From Bidens hawaiensis (lineage: Eukaryota > Streptophyta > Magnoliopsida > Asterales > Asteraceae): 64,000 nt of DNA. The stretch covers positions 186,001-250,000 of the forward strand of contig JAIQDT010003861.1 in assembly GCA_021521415.1 (NCBI GenBank), read 5' to 3'. This document shows positions 8,546 through 20,628 of this stretch, in pieces (position 1 is the stretch's first letter; each line of letters starts with the position of its first letter). Position numbers and translations under genes: made by a program. The notes beneath the pieces were generated by a model. That model was not told where the DNA came from, did no database searches, and saw nothing but the letters and a program-made list of their open reading frames with translations.

Positions 8546-10776
8546 TTGAGCACTAGATTTACTTCTTCACACCTAGCTAACATTTTGTCTAGGTTTTTCA
8601 GACAATGATCGAACGAGTCTCCAAAGACTGAGAAGTCGTCCATGAAAACTTCCATCGAGTTTTCGATCATTTCATGAAAGATGGCCACCATGCAACGCTG
8701 GAAGGTGGCTGTAGCATTACATAGTCCAGATGGCATTCTTCGGTAGGCGAAGGTTCCGTATGGACATGTAAAAGTGGTTTTCTCCTGATCCTCGGGAGCA
8801 ATGGGAATGTGAAAATATCCGGAAAATCCGTCAAGAAAACAATAGAACATTTTTCCAGATAATCGCTCAAGCATTTGATCTATGAAAGGAAGTGGAAAAT
8901 GATCATTTCTTGTGGCGTCATTAAGTTTCCAGTAATCAATGCAAACTCGCCAGCCTGTGATGGTTCTCATTGGTATTAGTTCGTCCTTTTCGTTCATTAC
9001 GACCGTCATTCCTCCCTTCTTGGGTACTACTTGAACGGGACTAACCCAAGGTGAATCCGAGATCGGGTAGATTAATCCGGAATCAAGCAGTTTGATTACT
9101 TCCTTCTTCACCACATCTTGCATGTTGGGATTGAGACGTCTTTGATGTTGGACCACGGGTTTGTATTCTTCCTCCATGAGGATTTTGTGAGTACAGAAAG
9201 AAGGACTGATGCCCTTGATATCCATGATCTTCCATGCGATATCCTTCTTATGGTTTTTAAGAACCTTAAGAAGTTCGTCTTTCTCTTCTTTAGAAAGGTG
9301 AGAAGAAATAATTACTGGAAGTTGAGAATTTTTTTCTAGAAAGGCGTATTCGAGATGTTTTGGTAGTTCTTTTAATTCTAAGGTTGGTGGTTCTTTGATT
9401 GATGGTTTTGATTTTTCATTGTTTTCAATGATTTCATATATCATTTCTGATTCTTCGTGGTAGTTATTGTTGATATTTCCGTTTTCTAAAATGGGTTTGT
9501 TGAGTATTTTGTCTAAGACTTGTGTTTCTAGGGGAGTATTGATGGAGGAATCTCGCATATAGCAACTTACGATGGAATCTATGATGTCAACATAGTATAA
9601 GGTGGCATCGTGCTGTTGCGGATATTGCACAGATTTTCCTATGTCAAAAGTGATTGCCTCGTTATTGACCCTGAGGGTGAGTATGCCGGTGCAAACATCA
9701 ATGATAGCCTTTGCGGTGGCTAAAAAGGGTCTTCCTAAAATTAGAGGTACACTTTTGTCTTCCTCCATGTCTAGAATTACAAAATCTACTGGGAAAACAA
9801 ACCTGTCAATTTTAACAAGCATGTTTTCAACAATGCCCCTAGGATATTTAACGGATCTGTCAGCTAACTGAATGCTCATGCGGGTGGGCTTTGGTTCTCC
9901 TATCCCTAGTTTTGCAAAAACCGCATAAGGCATTAAATTAATACTAGCTCCTAGGTCAGCCAGGGCATTGCTAACAGACAAATTTCCTATGAGACAAGGG
10001 ATAGTAAAACTCCCTGGATCGGTCATCTTTGTCGGTAGCTTGCTTTGGAGGACAACTGAACATTCTTCACTTAGGGTGACATGCGAGAGCTCCTCCATCT
10101 TCCTTTTGTTTGTCAGCACTTCTTTGAGAAACTTGGCATATTTTGGCAACTGAGCAATAGCCTCGACAAAAGGGATGTTGATACGGAGTTGCTTAAAGAG
10201 TTCTAGAAACTTCCCATACTGAGCTTCCAATCGCTCCTGTTTCAGTATTCCGGGGTATAGAATAGGTGGGACATAAGTTCGGACTGGATCCTTGGGTTGT
10301 ACCGTGCTTGTTGGGGTTAGCCTCTCCTGTGTTTCATCAGTAGACTTCTTCTCCATAACTGGTTCTGAAGTTGGTGAGACAACAGTGGTCGTACCGCTCT
10401 TGAGTGTAACGACGTTAGCTGTTGTATTCGGGTTGGTGATTGTGTTGCTTGGAAGAGTGCCATATGGTCTTTCGGATAATTGTCGGGCAATTTGTCCGAT
10501 TTGGGTTTCTAGGTTTTGAAGTGATGCTTGTTGACTTTTGAGATCGGCTTCATGTTTTAATAATACTCCGCTGATATCAACAGCTCTTGAGTCGGCCTTC
10601 TTTTCTGCTTCATTTGTTTTGGTCATTAGTTGGATTAACATTTCTTCAATCTTAGAGTAGCTTGGGTTTTGATGGCTACTAGAACTCTGATCTTGGAATT
10701 GGGGTTTAGGCTGGAAGGGTTGATTCATCGGTCTTTTTTCGAATCCGGGTAAAGGTTGAGTGTTACCTCCGTCTTT
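8521..10776 (-). pseudogene. Athila protease and reverse transcriptase
   Basis: A long open frame: a Gln/Pro-rich linker; an aspartic protease around 9880-10020 with ALADLGASINLMP (Athila elements usually carry DLGAS rather than DSG/DTG); and a flap/second half ending VPLILGRPFLATAKAIID. The RT begins near 9080 (SPWVSPVQVVPKKGG) and holds the palm motif MEVFMDDFSVFG with the catalytic FMDD. It ends in a shifted tail near 8521, where the downstream frame takes over. Upstream only a single TAG (10777-10779) separates it from the gag zinc-knuckle frame. Confidence 0.94.
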
Positions 10777-11205
10777 CTAGCTGAAATTCGGGTGGTTTCT
10801 CCATCCTGGATTGTAGTTATTGCTGAAAACGTTGTTCTGTCGAGCGATGAAATCGACTTCTTCCATGGCCATGATGGATTGTTTACAGTCACTCGTCTTA
10901 TGATTTCCCCCACAAGTGTCACAGGTGAGTCTGGTTTTTGATAGTTCGGCTTGAAGCTGTTCGAATTTTTTAGAAAGGGCTTCAAGTTGTGCTGTGACAA
11001 GACTGTTAGAATCGACGTGGTGTATTCCTTTATGGGTAGGTGTAAATCTTGGTGGGTTGTAAGCGAAACTCTTCTTTGCGGTTTTCTCCAGGACTTCAAA
11101 TGATTCGTTAGGTGATTTGGATCCCAGGTCTCCACCAGCGATTTGGTCGATGTCCTGTTTGTTTTGACTGGATTGTGCGTCAAGTTTGAACTTGTAACCA
11201 TACAC
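10777..11205 (-). pseudogene. Athila gag C-terminal part, zinc knuckle
   Basis: This block includes a C-x2-C-x3-H-x4-C knuckle (CDTCGGNHKTSDC), the form usual in Athila gag, then the YNPGWRNHPNFS motif and a TAG. It is in the same frame as protease-RT but in a different frame from the capsid block at 11180-11857, so a frameshift lies near 11180-11205. Confidence 0.88.
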
Positions 11206-11857
11206 TCAGTCCATGATGTGGACATCTTCTTAGAATACTCTTGTATCTCTCACATGCTGCGTGTAACGACTCATCATCATCGGTCCGGAATCCGGTAATG
11301 CTGGCTCGGTATTTGGCAGTTTTATCGAGCGAAAAATATTTGAGGAGAAACTGTTCAACCATCTGGTCCCAAGTGGTGATGGAACCAGAGGAAACAGATT
11401 CTATCCATTCTAGGGCTTGGCCCCTAAGAGAGAAAGGAAAGAGTTTGAGTTTGATTTGATCGTCTGAACAATTTTGGATTTTAAAGGTTCCGCAGATTCG
11501 TAAGAATCGAGATATGTGAGAAAGAGGGTCTTCGTCTAGGAGACCATGAAATTGAACTGAATTTTCCACCATATGAATGGTGCTTGATTTGATTTCGAAA
11601 TTTTCGGTGATTTCGGGTGGAGCCACTCCATTGCCGTAGCCTTCGAGAGTTGGCTTGGCATACTGGCTCATGTTCGGTTCATTATTCTGGGCCGCCATCA
11701 TTTCTTTGGTTTGATTTTCTCCTGATGTTGTGGCGTCTACTGATTCGTCTTTGATTGCTTCGGCGGTTTTTGTAGTCCGTTTACGAATTCGTCGACGAAA
11801 GAGTCGTTCCGGTTCAGAAATTGGAGAAACAAGCTCAGGCTCAAAAGTAGAGGACAT
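11180..11857 (-). pseudogene. Athila gag capsid part
   Basis: The start is taken at Met 11857 (MSSTFEPELVSP), although the frame is open to 11884. It contains the gag core LSHISRFLRICGTFK, LKLFPFSLRGQALEWIES, then TTWDQMVEQFLLKYF, the usual plant Ty3 gag block, and ends by frameshift before the zinc knuckle. Gag would form the cytoplasmic virus-like particle. Confidence 0.9.
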
Positions 11858-11884
11858 ACATGGGACTAAATCAAAAGTTAACAC

Positions 11885-12147
11885 TAGAGTAAAAGTTAGC
11901 TAAAGTTAAACTAAAGGTTAGTCTAAGTTAAACTATAATTTAAGCTAAGTTATTTTAACTAAACTAAATTCTAAATCAATTAATCTAAAGTAAAGTAAGG
12001 TAAATAAAGATAAAAGTAGGCTAGCTTAAAGTTATATATTTTAGTATTTAGTAGTAAAAAAGAATAAAGATAAAATAAAATAAAAATTTGTACAATTATA
12101 GACAATGATTAATTTAAAACTTGGATCGTTCTTAGAAACGTACCGTG
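11885..12147 (-). other. Athila untranslated leader
   Basis: Between primer site and gag, AT-rich with many short TAAAGTTA/TTAACTAA variants. No ORF. Confidence 0.6.
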
Positions 12148-12165
12148 TCCCCGGAAACGGCGCCA
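12148..12165 (-). promoter_or_regulatory. Primer binding site, tRNA-Asp
   Basis: The minus strand reads TGGCGCCGTTTCCGGGGA, complementary to the plant tRNA-Asp 3' end with one mismatch (T for G at base 11), six bases inside the 5' LTR. Confidence 0.9.
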
Positions 12166-12171
12166 AAAACT

Positions 12172-13956
12172 TGATGTGCTCTGCGTGTGGTATAAAATAT
12201 AGAAGGATGGAATGATTTGCTTTTGCACAAGATCGTGTTTTAAATTTATAAAAGTGATTTCTACAAAGACTAAACACACACAAAATAGGCAAGTATACCT
12301 ATCGTATATGTAGAATACTATTGGTAAGAACCAAGTATCGACCCGCGGACATAAATGTTTCTAATGATAAATCGTTGTTTTACTTTAATCGGAGGTTTTA
12401 ATCATTTTGGAGTTAATTTTTGAACTTTTTATAAAATATAAATACTTATATATATAATATATAGGTGACCAAGACAAGAGATTCTAAATGAGTTGTTAAA
12501 TTATGCGAAGGTTACCATCAAATATCAAGAATCCACTCCATTGTTCCTTGATGATTAATAGTTAAACATGTGATAGACTTGTCCTAATAATATATGATAG
12601 AATTATGATCCTCATTTTTGAGTGAACACATTCTATGACATAATGAATAATAGCATGCATATTTTCAAGTCCATCCTATGCTTAATAGCATGTTACCCCG
12701 AGAATGTCAATTTAAGTAGACAAGCAGTTGGTAAAGTAGAACGATTAGAATTGCCTTCGATTTCTCAAATACCAATCCTAACAACTTCGAGTGGTTGTAG
12801 TTAACTCACACAACCACCCCTTGGTTGATTTATGCAGGTTATAATTACACATTCCGTTAACATATGATTTCTTTAACTAGCATGATATCCTAAGCAAAGC
12901 TATTTTCGGATTACCAAGACATAGAGAAATACATCATAACATATATCTCATCATTTCTAAGTACATTATAAGGATGCATGTTTCGATAATGTATCAAAGT
13001 ATTTCTATCTTTCATGAACATGAATCGATCATGAACGATTGCCAATATAATTGACAATCACCAACTTTGAATTAGTATTTTAAGATGGTGAAACATTTCT
13101 CATCAAAAGATAATTGTAAGATAACCATGTACTTTACCAAACTAAACCACATGTTTTATATAATCATCAAGTAAAACAAAGCTTCTTCATAGATTTTAGA
13201 TGGTAAATGGAGTTTAGCTCATAATGAGCATAATGATAAACATTAAGATGAATGATGATAACAGATACATGATTAAACTTGGAATGATCTAACCAAATGT
13301 AGATGAATCTTCCTTCTTAATGATGGTGATGATGGTTGATGGTGGTGATCTCCAAGCCTTCAAACTCTTCACTAAACCTTCTATGTGAGTGTTAGTGTGT
13401 ATTTTTATAAGTGAAAATCGGATAGAATTCTTTTCAAGGCACACCAAATGAGTGTAACATGAGCCACTATTTATAGGCAATCTGGATAGTGAGGCATGGC
13501 CCCTTGCTTGATGAGCATGCCCCCGTGCATTTTTATGACATGTGCCGGATTTTTTTTTGTCTTTTCTGTGACGAGGCCACGGCCTCGTGGTTGGTAGGCA
13601 CGGCCCTGTGGTTTTTAGTGACATGTTCTCAATTCTTCTTTGTCTTTTCTGTGTTCTCGTACACGGCCCCGTGTTTGGTAGGCACGGCCCCGTGCTTGTG
13701 CTTCCAGATTTTGTCTTTTCTTGTGTTCAGAAACATGGGGGCGTGTTTCTTGAGGCATGGGGGCGTGTTTCTTTGTTTTCTTGTGTTTTCTTTTGTTTTT
13801 CTTCGTCTTTTCGCTTGTTTCTTCGTTTGGGGCTCGGTTTCACCTGAAATTATGTTTTATTATGATAAGTAGCCTTTTATGCTATGTTATTTGATAAAAA
13901 TTGCAGTTTTCAGAGATTATTTGATGCTGAAAAGATGTATATTTTTATGTACAACA
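12172..13956 (-). repeat. Athila 5' LTR, complete, 1785 bp
   Basis: Bounded by TGATGTGCTC on the left (next to the primer site) and TACAACA on the right, before the Sirevirus ORF sequence; in element sense it runs TGTTGTAC to ACATCA. The TATA-like CCTATAAATA is at 13468-13477 on the minus strand. GC-rich palindromes at 13490-13760 lie in U3 directly upstream of it. It matches the left LTR along the shared 1.07 kb. Confidence 0.92.
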
Positions 13957-13998
13957 ATGGCTTTGTCAGCACCATCTATTGCACCCTCTACGGTATAG

Positions 13999-15495
13999 AT
14001 GTCTACACCAGAGATTGTTTCTTTACCACCTCCTTCAGTTACTCCATCAGAGGTGGTTGCTATGTTTGTTGAGTCCACACTGGTGGCCACTGCTGGGTTA
14101 TCTGTCTCTGTTTCCCATACAGTTACTACACCGTATACATCTGCTATTCCAGTAAGCTTGGGCATTCCACCGCCTAATGCTCAGGATACTTCTCACATGA
14201 ATTTTGATTTTGACACTACCTTGTCAGATTATGGGCGGATTGCTACTCTGGAAAGGGTTGTTGCTGAGCAGTCAAGGGTGAATGTTATTCAAACTCAGGC
14301 TATCAAACATCTGGTGGCTGAGAATCAACTTCAGACCGTACTTCTTGCTGAACATGGTAAGCTTTTTGATGCTTTGAAACAGTTCTTAGCATCTTAGGGG
14401 AGACTAGCTGCAAAGGTGATGAATTGAGAACAAAGAAGAGACAGGAAAGAGATGATGATCCCAATGCATCAAAAGATGCAGGTGGTGAGCTGCCAAGAAC
14501 ATAACAAACTCTTGGGGCTTCCACATCTCGGGGGGGAGTCTACTACTCCATCAGGTAGTACAGGCGGTGAAACTGTTGTGGTAGACTATGAGGATGATAT
14601 GGGTGATGATGTGCTATCTTTTAGCGAAATTGAAAAGCTTGGTGAACAGATTGAGATTGACATTGGCTTAGAGGAAGGTGAGATACTTGATGATAGTGTT
14701 GAACATGACATTCCTAGTGCTGGTCAAGAAAGCTTGGGTCAAGATGATAATGTGTCTCGTGATTCTGAGTGGGAGGCACAACCAAGGTGGAAAGAAGGAT
14801 GTGCTTAGTGGTTTTTCAAGACAAAGAAGGCAATGGTAACTACGATGTTCAAGAAGAGTTATAATATCAAAGGTTACGTTGAATCAAATAAGGGAATTAT
14901 TCGTTGGATTTATGATGATCTACTCAAGTTGTTTGTGATCAAGAGGTATGATAGGATTCAGTACTTTGCTAAGAGGTTGAGATCGTTCAATACGTTTCCT
15001 GAGCGTGAGGTGAAAGATTTGGCTCGTTTAAGGTTGATTAATAGTAGTGGGGATAATTTTGCAAGTTGGGTTGGTAAAATAGTGTGGAAAGAAGTTGTTA
15101 AAGAGAAAACGTTTGAGTTGTTGAAACCTCAAAAGGGGAAGTTGATTGAAGATACGGAGCGGGGAATGTGGGCTGATGGCAAGCCCTGGATGGTGATGAA
15201 GTACAAACCGATTCGATGTTTAAAAGAGATTCCAATGAAGATCATGCCTCAAGATGTGTTGAAGGATCTTAAATGGTGGTATGTTGATTGCCAGACTGCT
15301 GAAGCCGTGATGGAAGATCAAGATGAACAGGAGATTTTGAGAGTGTATGATCCTATGCACTTGGCTAACTTGTCTCAAGATGATTTGCAGGTACTCAATG
15401 ATAAGAAGATCTTTTATATTCCTGCTTGGAAAGACGAAGCGAAGAAACACCAAGGGGTGGTCTCAGTTTGTGTGAGACAGGGTGTTCATGCTTGA
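13999..15495 (+). pseudogene. Sirevirus extra (env-like) ORF, C-terminal portion
   Basis: Three blocks (13999-14397, 14452-14808, 14833-15495). The first has a Ser/Thr/Pro/Val-rich stretch, then a coiled coil (RIATLERVVAEQSR, HLVAENQLQTVLLAEHG). The second is acidic (EEGEILDDS). The third has RWIYDDLLKLFVI, then DLARLRLINSS. The last two are homologous to remains at 20260-20620, which supports one ORF class. The extra ORF lies after pol in Sirevirus-like elements; function unknown. A TAG at about 13996 and frame changes between blocks break it. Confidence 0.65.
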
Positions 15496-15562
15496 AGACG
15501 GAAGATACATGCTTTTTGGATTACAAGACACGGCGAATATGTAAGAGAAATGAAGCTACTGC

Positions 15563-15990
15563 CAAGGGGGAGTCTGTTGGTGCATGATGCCAGTAGTTCA
15601 TTTATCTCGTGTCTATTGTGTCTGTAATCGTTACGTTGTTCTTATGTTTTGATGAACGTGTTAGTTTTAATATTGGTTTTAGTGAACTTGAAGCTCGACG
15701 AAGTTAGGGACAACTTCGCTTAGGGTGTTAGGCGAAGTTGTCGTATTATATAACCTAACTTGCGCCGTTTTCTTGGTAGATTTTTTGGGCAGATCTGGTT
15801 TGTAAGCAGTTGAGATACTTGTTTGGTGTTTTGTTTCTTTACATCGATATAACAAGTAATCATTTGTTCTTACATGTTTCGTGTTATTTACGTGTCTCTC
15901 ATGTAATCACTCGTATCGTATACGTATGGGATTCTGCACCCTCGTGTTACGAGATACTCCTGTGTAGATCCGGCTGGGAACCTACACCAA
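15563..15990 (+). repeat. Polypurine tract and 3' LTR of Ty1 element
   Basis: Purine tract CAAGGGGGAGT, then an LTR of about 416 bp beginning TGTTGGTG at 15575 and ending near CCTACACCAA at 15990, an imperfect inverted match (TGTTGGTG with CACCAACC). Confidence 0.7.
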
Positions 15991-16004
15991 CCATGTATTG
16001 AGAA

Positions 16005-16667
16005 ATGATTGGTTCTTTAATGTGTTTAACTGTTTCTCGTCCTGATATCATGTTTGTTGTTTGCTTATGTGCCAGGTACCAATCGAATCCCCGAGTGACT
16101 CATCTGGCGGCGGTCAAACGTATACTTCACTATCTGAGGGGTAATCCTGACATCGGGTTGTGGTATCCTAAGGATGATAGTTTTGAAGTTACTGTGTTTT
16201 CTGATTCTGACTATGGAGGATGCAAGATCAATTTCAAATCAACTATAGTGGGTTGTCAATTTCTAGGAAGCCAGCTTGTTTCCTGGCAGGGTAAGAAACA
16301 GACAACGGTCTCCACTTCAACTCCAGGAGCAGAGTATGTGGCAGCCTCGAGTTGTTGTTCACAGGTTCTTTGGATCCAGCAACACTTGTGGGATTATGGT
16401 TTGAAGTTTCTTATTGCTCCCATATTTATTGATAACTCAGCTGCTATTAGTATCACTAGGAACCCCGTGCACCACTCTACGACGAAGCATATCGAAATTC
16501 AATATCATTTTATCCATGATTATTTTGAAAAGAAATTAATTGATCTTGAGAAGGTGAATATTCAGAAAGCTGATCTGTTTACCAAAGCTTTTGATAAAAT
16601 TCGATCTAACTTTTTGCTTGGTTTAAACGGATTGAAAACTCTTGCTGATATCCTTAAGCTCAGATAA
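16005..16667 (+). pseudogene. Ty1-copia RT C-terminus and RNase H
   Basis: The open frame starts abruptly at MIGSLMCLTVSRPDIMF and continues through RNase H. Catalytic Asp (FSDSDYGG), Glu (GAEYVAAS) and Asp (FIDNSAAISI) are present, with the C-terminal ADLFTKAFDKIR. All of gag, protease, integrase and most of RT are missing to the left, where an LTR abuts it, so this is a second, truncated Sirevirus-like copy. The frame itself is intact. Confidence 0.9.
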
Positions 16668-18422
16668 TCAACTTTATTTTGTATAGCTTATTTTGTTTTG
16701 GTTATTTTATTGTTTTGGGTTTTGGGGGAGAAAATTGGAAAATACAAAAATACCGTGATTTCTGTTTGTATAGAGAAAAAACAAAAACATTCAAATATTT
16801 CAAAAATTACAAAAGTATTCAAATATTTTGCACTCTTTCGCTTAAAAATATGTCGGTTACTTAAGTTTGTGGAACATGTATTTTTATACATGTTTGGTCC
16901 TATTATCTACCTGTAGATAAATGGGATAGCCATTTACCCGTAAACTGAAAGTGACTAGGGCGACTGAATTTAAATGCTCCTCAAAAATTGAGTTTTGAAG
17001 CAAAAAGAGAAAACGATAGTACATTGATCATCTAGTCCCGTATCCTGAAAGAAATAAGCTTAAAAGGCTGAGTGCTTAATTGCATTGGTGCATTGATAGG
17101 TCTTAAACAAACTATAAGGTAAAGTAGGTGATTTAAAAATAACGAACTGCCAAATTGAAAGAGGTGTTAGTCTCTTCCAAAAGTTTCGGTAATGAAGGCA
17201 GAAATGTAATAGCCTGTCATACTCAAGCCTTATGTTTGTTTGATCACCAAAAACAAAAATTCTAAATAAAATGCATCTAGTTTATGGTTAACGCTTCGAT
17301 GGTGTATGGTCTTATGGCCTCAAATCCTGTATTGATGGGATGCATCCGGTTTCTGGACATTGTGAGTGTTTATGCGGTTTAATTATCTGGGTATTCATAA
17401 ACATGAGTATTTCAAATGATTTTAAAGCAAACCCAAAGGCATTAAACTTGACCACTACTGACCATTTTACAAACTCATTACTAACTTCATCAAAATCCGA
17501 TGTTAGTTATACATTGTTCTTCCCTTGCGCGCGTCTTAATACCAATAATTAATGGACCCCGGGGGATACAATTTCTGTAAGCCTACATATGTACTCGTGC
17601 ATATTCATTCATAGTAAAGGAAGCTTGGTGTATTGCTTGATAACGAGGGTATACCTTGTAGTGAATATGCACGAGTAGGTACATTCATTCACCTCGTTTA
17701 TAGCAAAAACAAAGAGAACCCTTGCCAAACTTTTCCAGAAATTTTAACCTCAACCAAATACATTTTCGTTGATTATCTAAGATTCATAAGGTAAAACCGA
17801 TTCAAACGTGATGCGTTTCGTCGAATTTCATATGCGTTTGATTGTTTAATTGACAGTTTTAGTAACCGGGTATATATATGGAACTAAAATCAATTTAAAT
17901 ATGTGTATTACTATTAATGATTGATTAAAAGTGGTTACCGATGCGTATACGAGTTCAATAATGCAGGAATTTCATTGATTCATCGTCATACATGAGTTAA
18001 TTGACATTTGTTTGCATGTTTGACCATCTGGGTTTCTATTTAATTTTGACTTTGATGAACTGAGGTCAAAGTTGATAATTATTGGTGTCTATTCGTCATG
18101 AATAACGAATACCATTCATGGATGAAAGAAATGAATGATCTCATTCGTCCAAAACTCATAACGAATAAGCTTCATCTGTGTTATTATGTAACGAATGAAC
18201 CTTCATTCATTTCACACCAGTGAAAAATGGACTCATTCGTTCATAGACATTTGTCATTCACTCATTCGTTATTGAGATATCAACGAATCATGACATTCGT
18301 TATAACGAATGACACTGTTTGTCATAACGAATGATTCTTGTATTTTTTAAATAAACTTCAATATGTTTTTAAATACAAGTTATTCTTATATTACTAATGC
18401 TTGGGTTCTTGTGACTACAGAA
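16668..18422 (+). other. Sirevirus spacer between RNase H and extra ORF
   Basis: Non-coding. Purine patches (TTTGGGGGAGAAAATTGG near 16720) may be internal polypurine tracts, which Sireviruses often carry in multiples. A 16-bp perfect inverted repeat (17592-17607 with 17662-17677) encloses 54 bases. From 18090 to 18345 the heptamer AACGAAT/ATTCGTT occurs about a dozen times. An acceptor-like CTACAG ends at 18420, just before the ATG. Confidence 0.6.
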
Positions 18423-20628
18423 ATGGCTGACGAGAGGATGTTGGATGTTCTTGTAGTTGATCCTCAACTTGAACAGCCTCCTGTACTGCAAAAACAAGTG
18501 CAAGCTAGTCCTGTGTTACCATATGACAAGAAGCATAATATTTGCGCTTTTGTACAGGACAACTTTACGGATCAGAATATTTTTGGCGATATTATTACAT
18601 TTCTACGGCGATCCAGGACTCACTACGCTATCACTGCTGATGTTCCGATACACTTTAGCGTAATCAGTCCATTTTGGGATACAACTAAATTTGTCGAGTC
18701 CGAGAATCACATCATCACCGAGATCAACAAGACGATGATCACAATCACTCCCGGTGTGATACGTCGAGTGCTAAGATTTTCTGATAACATGGATTTTCCA
18801 TGTGAATTCGATAAGACGTTGATTTTTTCAGCGATTATTATATACTGGAGACCTTGATCGTTCCCAATATAACAAGGCATACTTGTGTGCTCCGTACAAG
18901 TACTTACTACACATCTTGATTCATTTCCTTGGGGGATGCAAGGGTGGCTTTGACGAATGTCGGATCATGCTCCAATCCGCTTTCGTTGCATTAATATTGA
19001 ACACACCGTTCAATATTCTCCGAGCTTATCTTTTACCGTCTGAAGGAGAAGTTTTTGGTTAAGAATCGTCAGAACAAGTTTCTCATGTATCCACGATTCG
19101 TGCAGCTATTTATTCAGGACTTGATTCCTGATCTGGTGATTGATCAGTCGCTACAAGATGATATGTTGCGATTAGAACACATGACGGCTGATACGATGAA
19201 AAGAATGAAGACATATCGTAGCCAAGCACCAGAAAATCGTCCGAGAACCAAGCGTTTGATTGGACACCTTGCTAATCCGGATTATGTATGTCCTTCTATT
19301 GATTATTGGATCCATGAACATGAAGAGGGACCAGGTAGGAACAATGGTGATGATGGTGGTAATGATAAGGGTAGAGATGGTGGAAACGGGGTGACGGAAG
19401 ACGTGTTGACATTAAGGTAGCCAGCTCATATGCTGCTCAACGAAAACGTAAGGGCAAGGAAAAGCTGCAAGATCAACCGCCCAAGCGTCGTATTAGGCAT
19501 GGTTCGGGAGTGGATATAGGTCCACAGGTGCCTAGGTTGTCTGTGCAACAACGACCGGTGGTGTCGCTTACTATTAGCACCCTGGCACTTACTCTTACGA
19601 TGGCAGTTTCATCCAATCCAAGGCTTGGCTCAATTCTAAATCTATTTTATCTCCTATGCCAACACCTCCTGCACATCAACGGTGATTTCTCCTACTCCTA
19701 AAATGATATCGGCACAACCTTCATCTTTATCATTTATGAGAATTAGTCGTCCACAAGGTCCAGTGCATCCTGTACCAGCTTCATTTCATTATTTGCCACA
19801 TGCACAGCAGATGGATATGCTTCTTAGTTTGATTGATTTATATGAGAATCAAATGGCGGCTGATCGTCAATTACAAGAACAAATGATGACGAATCAACGT
19901 CGTCTGATGGGTTATGTCTCATACTATTAGAAGGAGACAAATCAACTGCGTGAGATTGTTGCAGCTCAGGGGTGAAGATGAAGGAGCAAGAGGACCTTAT
20001 TCTTAAACTAACTTGCAAAGACGACACTTTAAAGAAATCGAAGAACATTGACGAAGATAAGGACCTGATGCTGCCGGTGCAAGTGGAAGTGAGCCGAAAC
20101 AAGTTCACGGCTCATCAACTGCAGGTACTAGCAGTAGTGGTGGTGACGGCAATGATCGACAAATAGATGTTTATCAAGTTACGACTAATGTCAAGCCTAT
20201 CGAGTCGATCAAAGGCAACACCATTTTATTTATGGATTATAAGGTTGGGGTAGTGATGAGTACTGCCAACACTGATGAGATCGAGGAGGGAGAATTTGTC
20301 GATCATGACTTGACTCGTGATCAGATATTATTATTATTGGGGCTGAACGATGAAAAATTGGATGCGTTGGAGGATGAGGAAGATGTGGAGGTTGTGACAC
20401 AAGCATGATGTCAGTGCACGTGCTAAAGCAAATCAGAAGACTACTTTTGAAGCCGTTCAAACCGTCAAAGGTGACATCATTTCTTGGTTATACGATTCGG
20501 AGTTAAGGGTTTGTATTATTAAATGGGAGAAAGACGTCCAGTATTTTCAATATATTACTCACGTTCTCTCACTACCAAGGTGGGACGTGTGGGCGCTCGC
20601 CAATCGGCCTTAATATACTTTTATTTAA
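18423..20628 (+). pseudogene. Sirevirus extra (env-like) ORF, broken
   Basis: The ATG at 18423 (MADERMLDVLV) opens a 144-codon block with HNICAFVQDN, FLRRSRTHYAIT and TPGVIRRVLRFSDN, the N-terminal signature of the extra ORF in composite-family Sireviruses (recognition, not a search). After 18857 the frame shifts: 18850-19050 encodes YNKAYLCAPYKYLLHILIH, then 19055-19420 continues FLMYPRFVQLF and a Gly/Asn/Asp-rich tail. Later fragments (19682-19930, 19972-20166, 20200-20620) hold the coiled coil, acidic block and ISWLYDSELRVCI block. A MITE interrupts it at 20629. Confidence 0.7.

Larger units (their letters stand above)
1..13956 (-). mobile_element. Athila-type Ty3 LTR retrotransposon, left end outside window
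   Basis: Positions 1-1071 and 12855-13956 are near-identical direct repeats (LTRs). On the minus strand the order is right LTR, primer site, gag, protease, RT, RNase H, integrase, a 3' region with extra ORFs, polypurine tract, left LTR. A tRNA-Asp primer site, a DLGAS protease motif and a post-pol Athila ORF-1-like gene place it in the Athila clade (family knowledge). Internal length is about 11.1 kb. Several frameshifts and in-frame stops make it non-autonomous. It lies next to a broken Sirevirus ORF at 13957, so it probably inserted into that element; the 5-bp duplication cannot be checked because the left end is not present. Confidence 0.93.
13957..15990 (+). mobile_element. 3' end of a Sirevirus-like Ty1 element
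   Basis: C-terminal part of the extra env-like ORF, a polypurine tract (CAAGGGGGAGT, 15563-15573) and a 3' LTR starting TGTTGGTGCATG at 15575 and ending near CACCAA at about 15990. The Athila element abuts its left side. Confidence 0.8.

Noticed and set aside
16005..16667. Possibility that this RNase H belongs to the same Ty1 copy as the LTR at 15575
   Set aside because: In one element RNase H precedes the extra ORF and the 3' LTR; here it follows an LTR with no primer site, so two fragments are needed.
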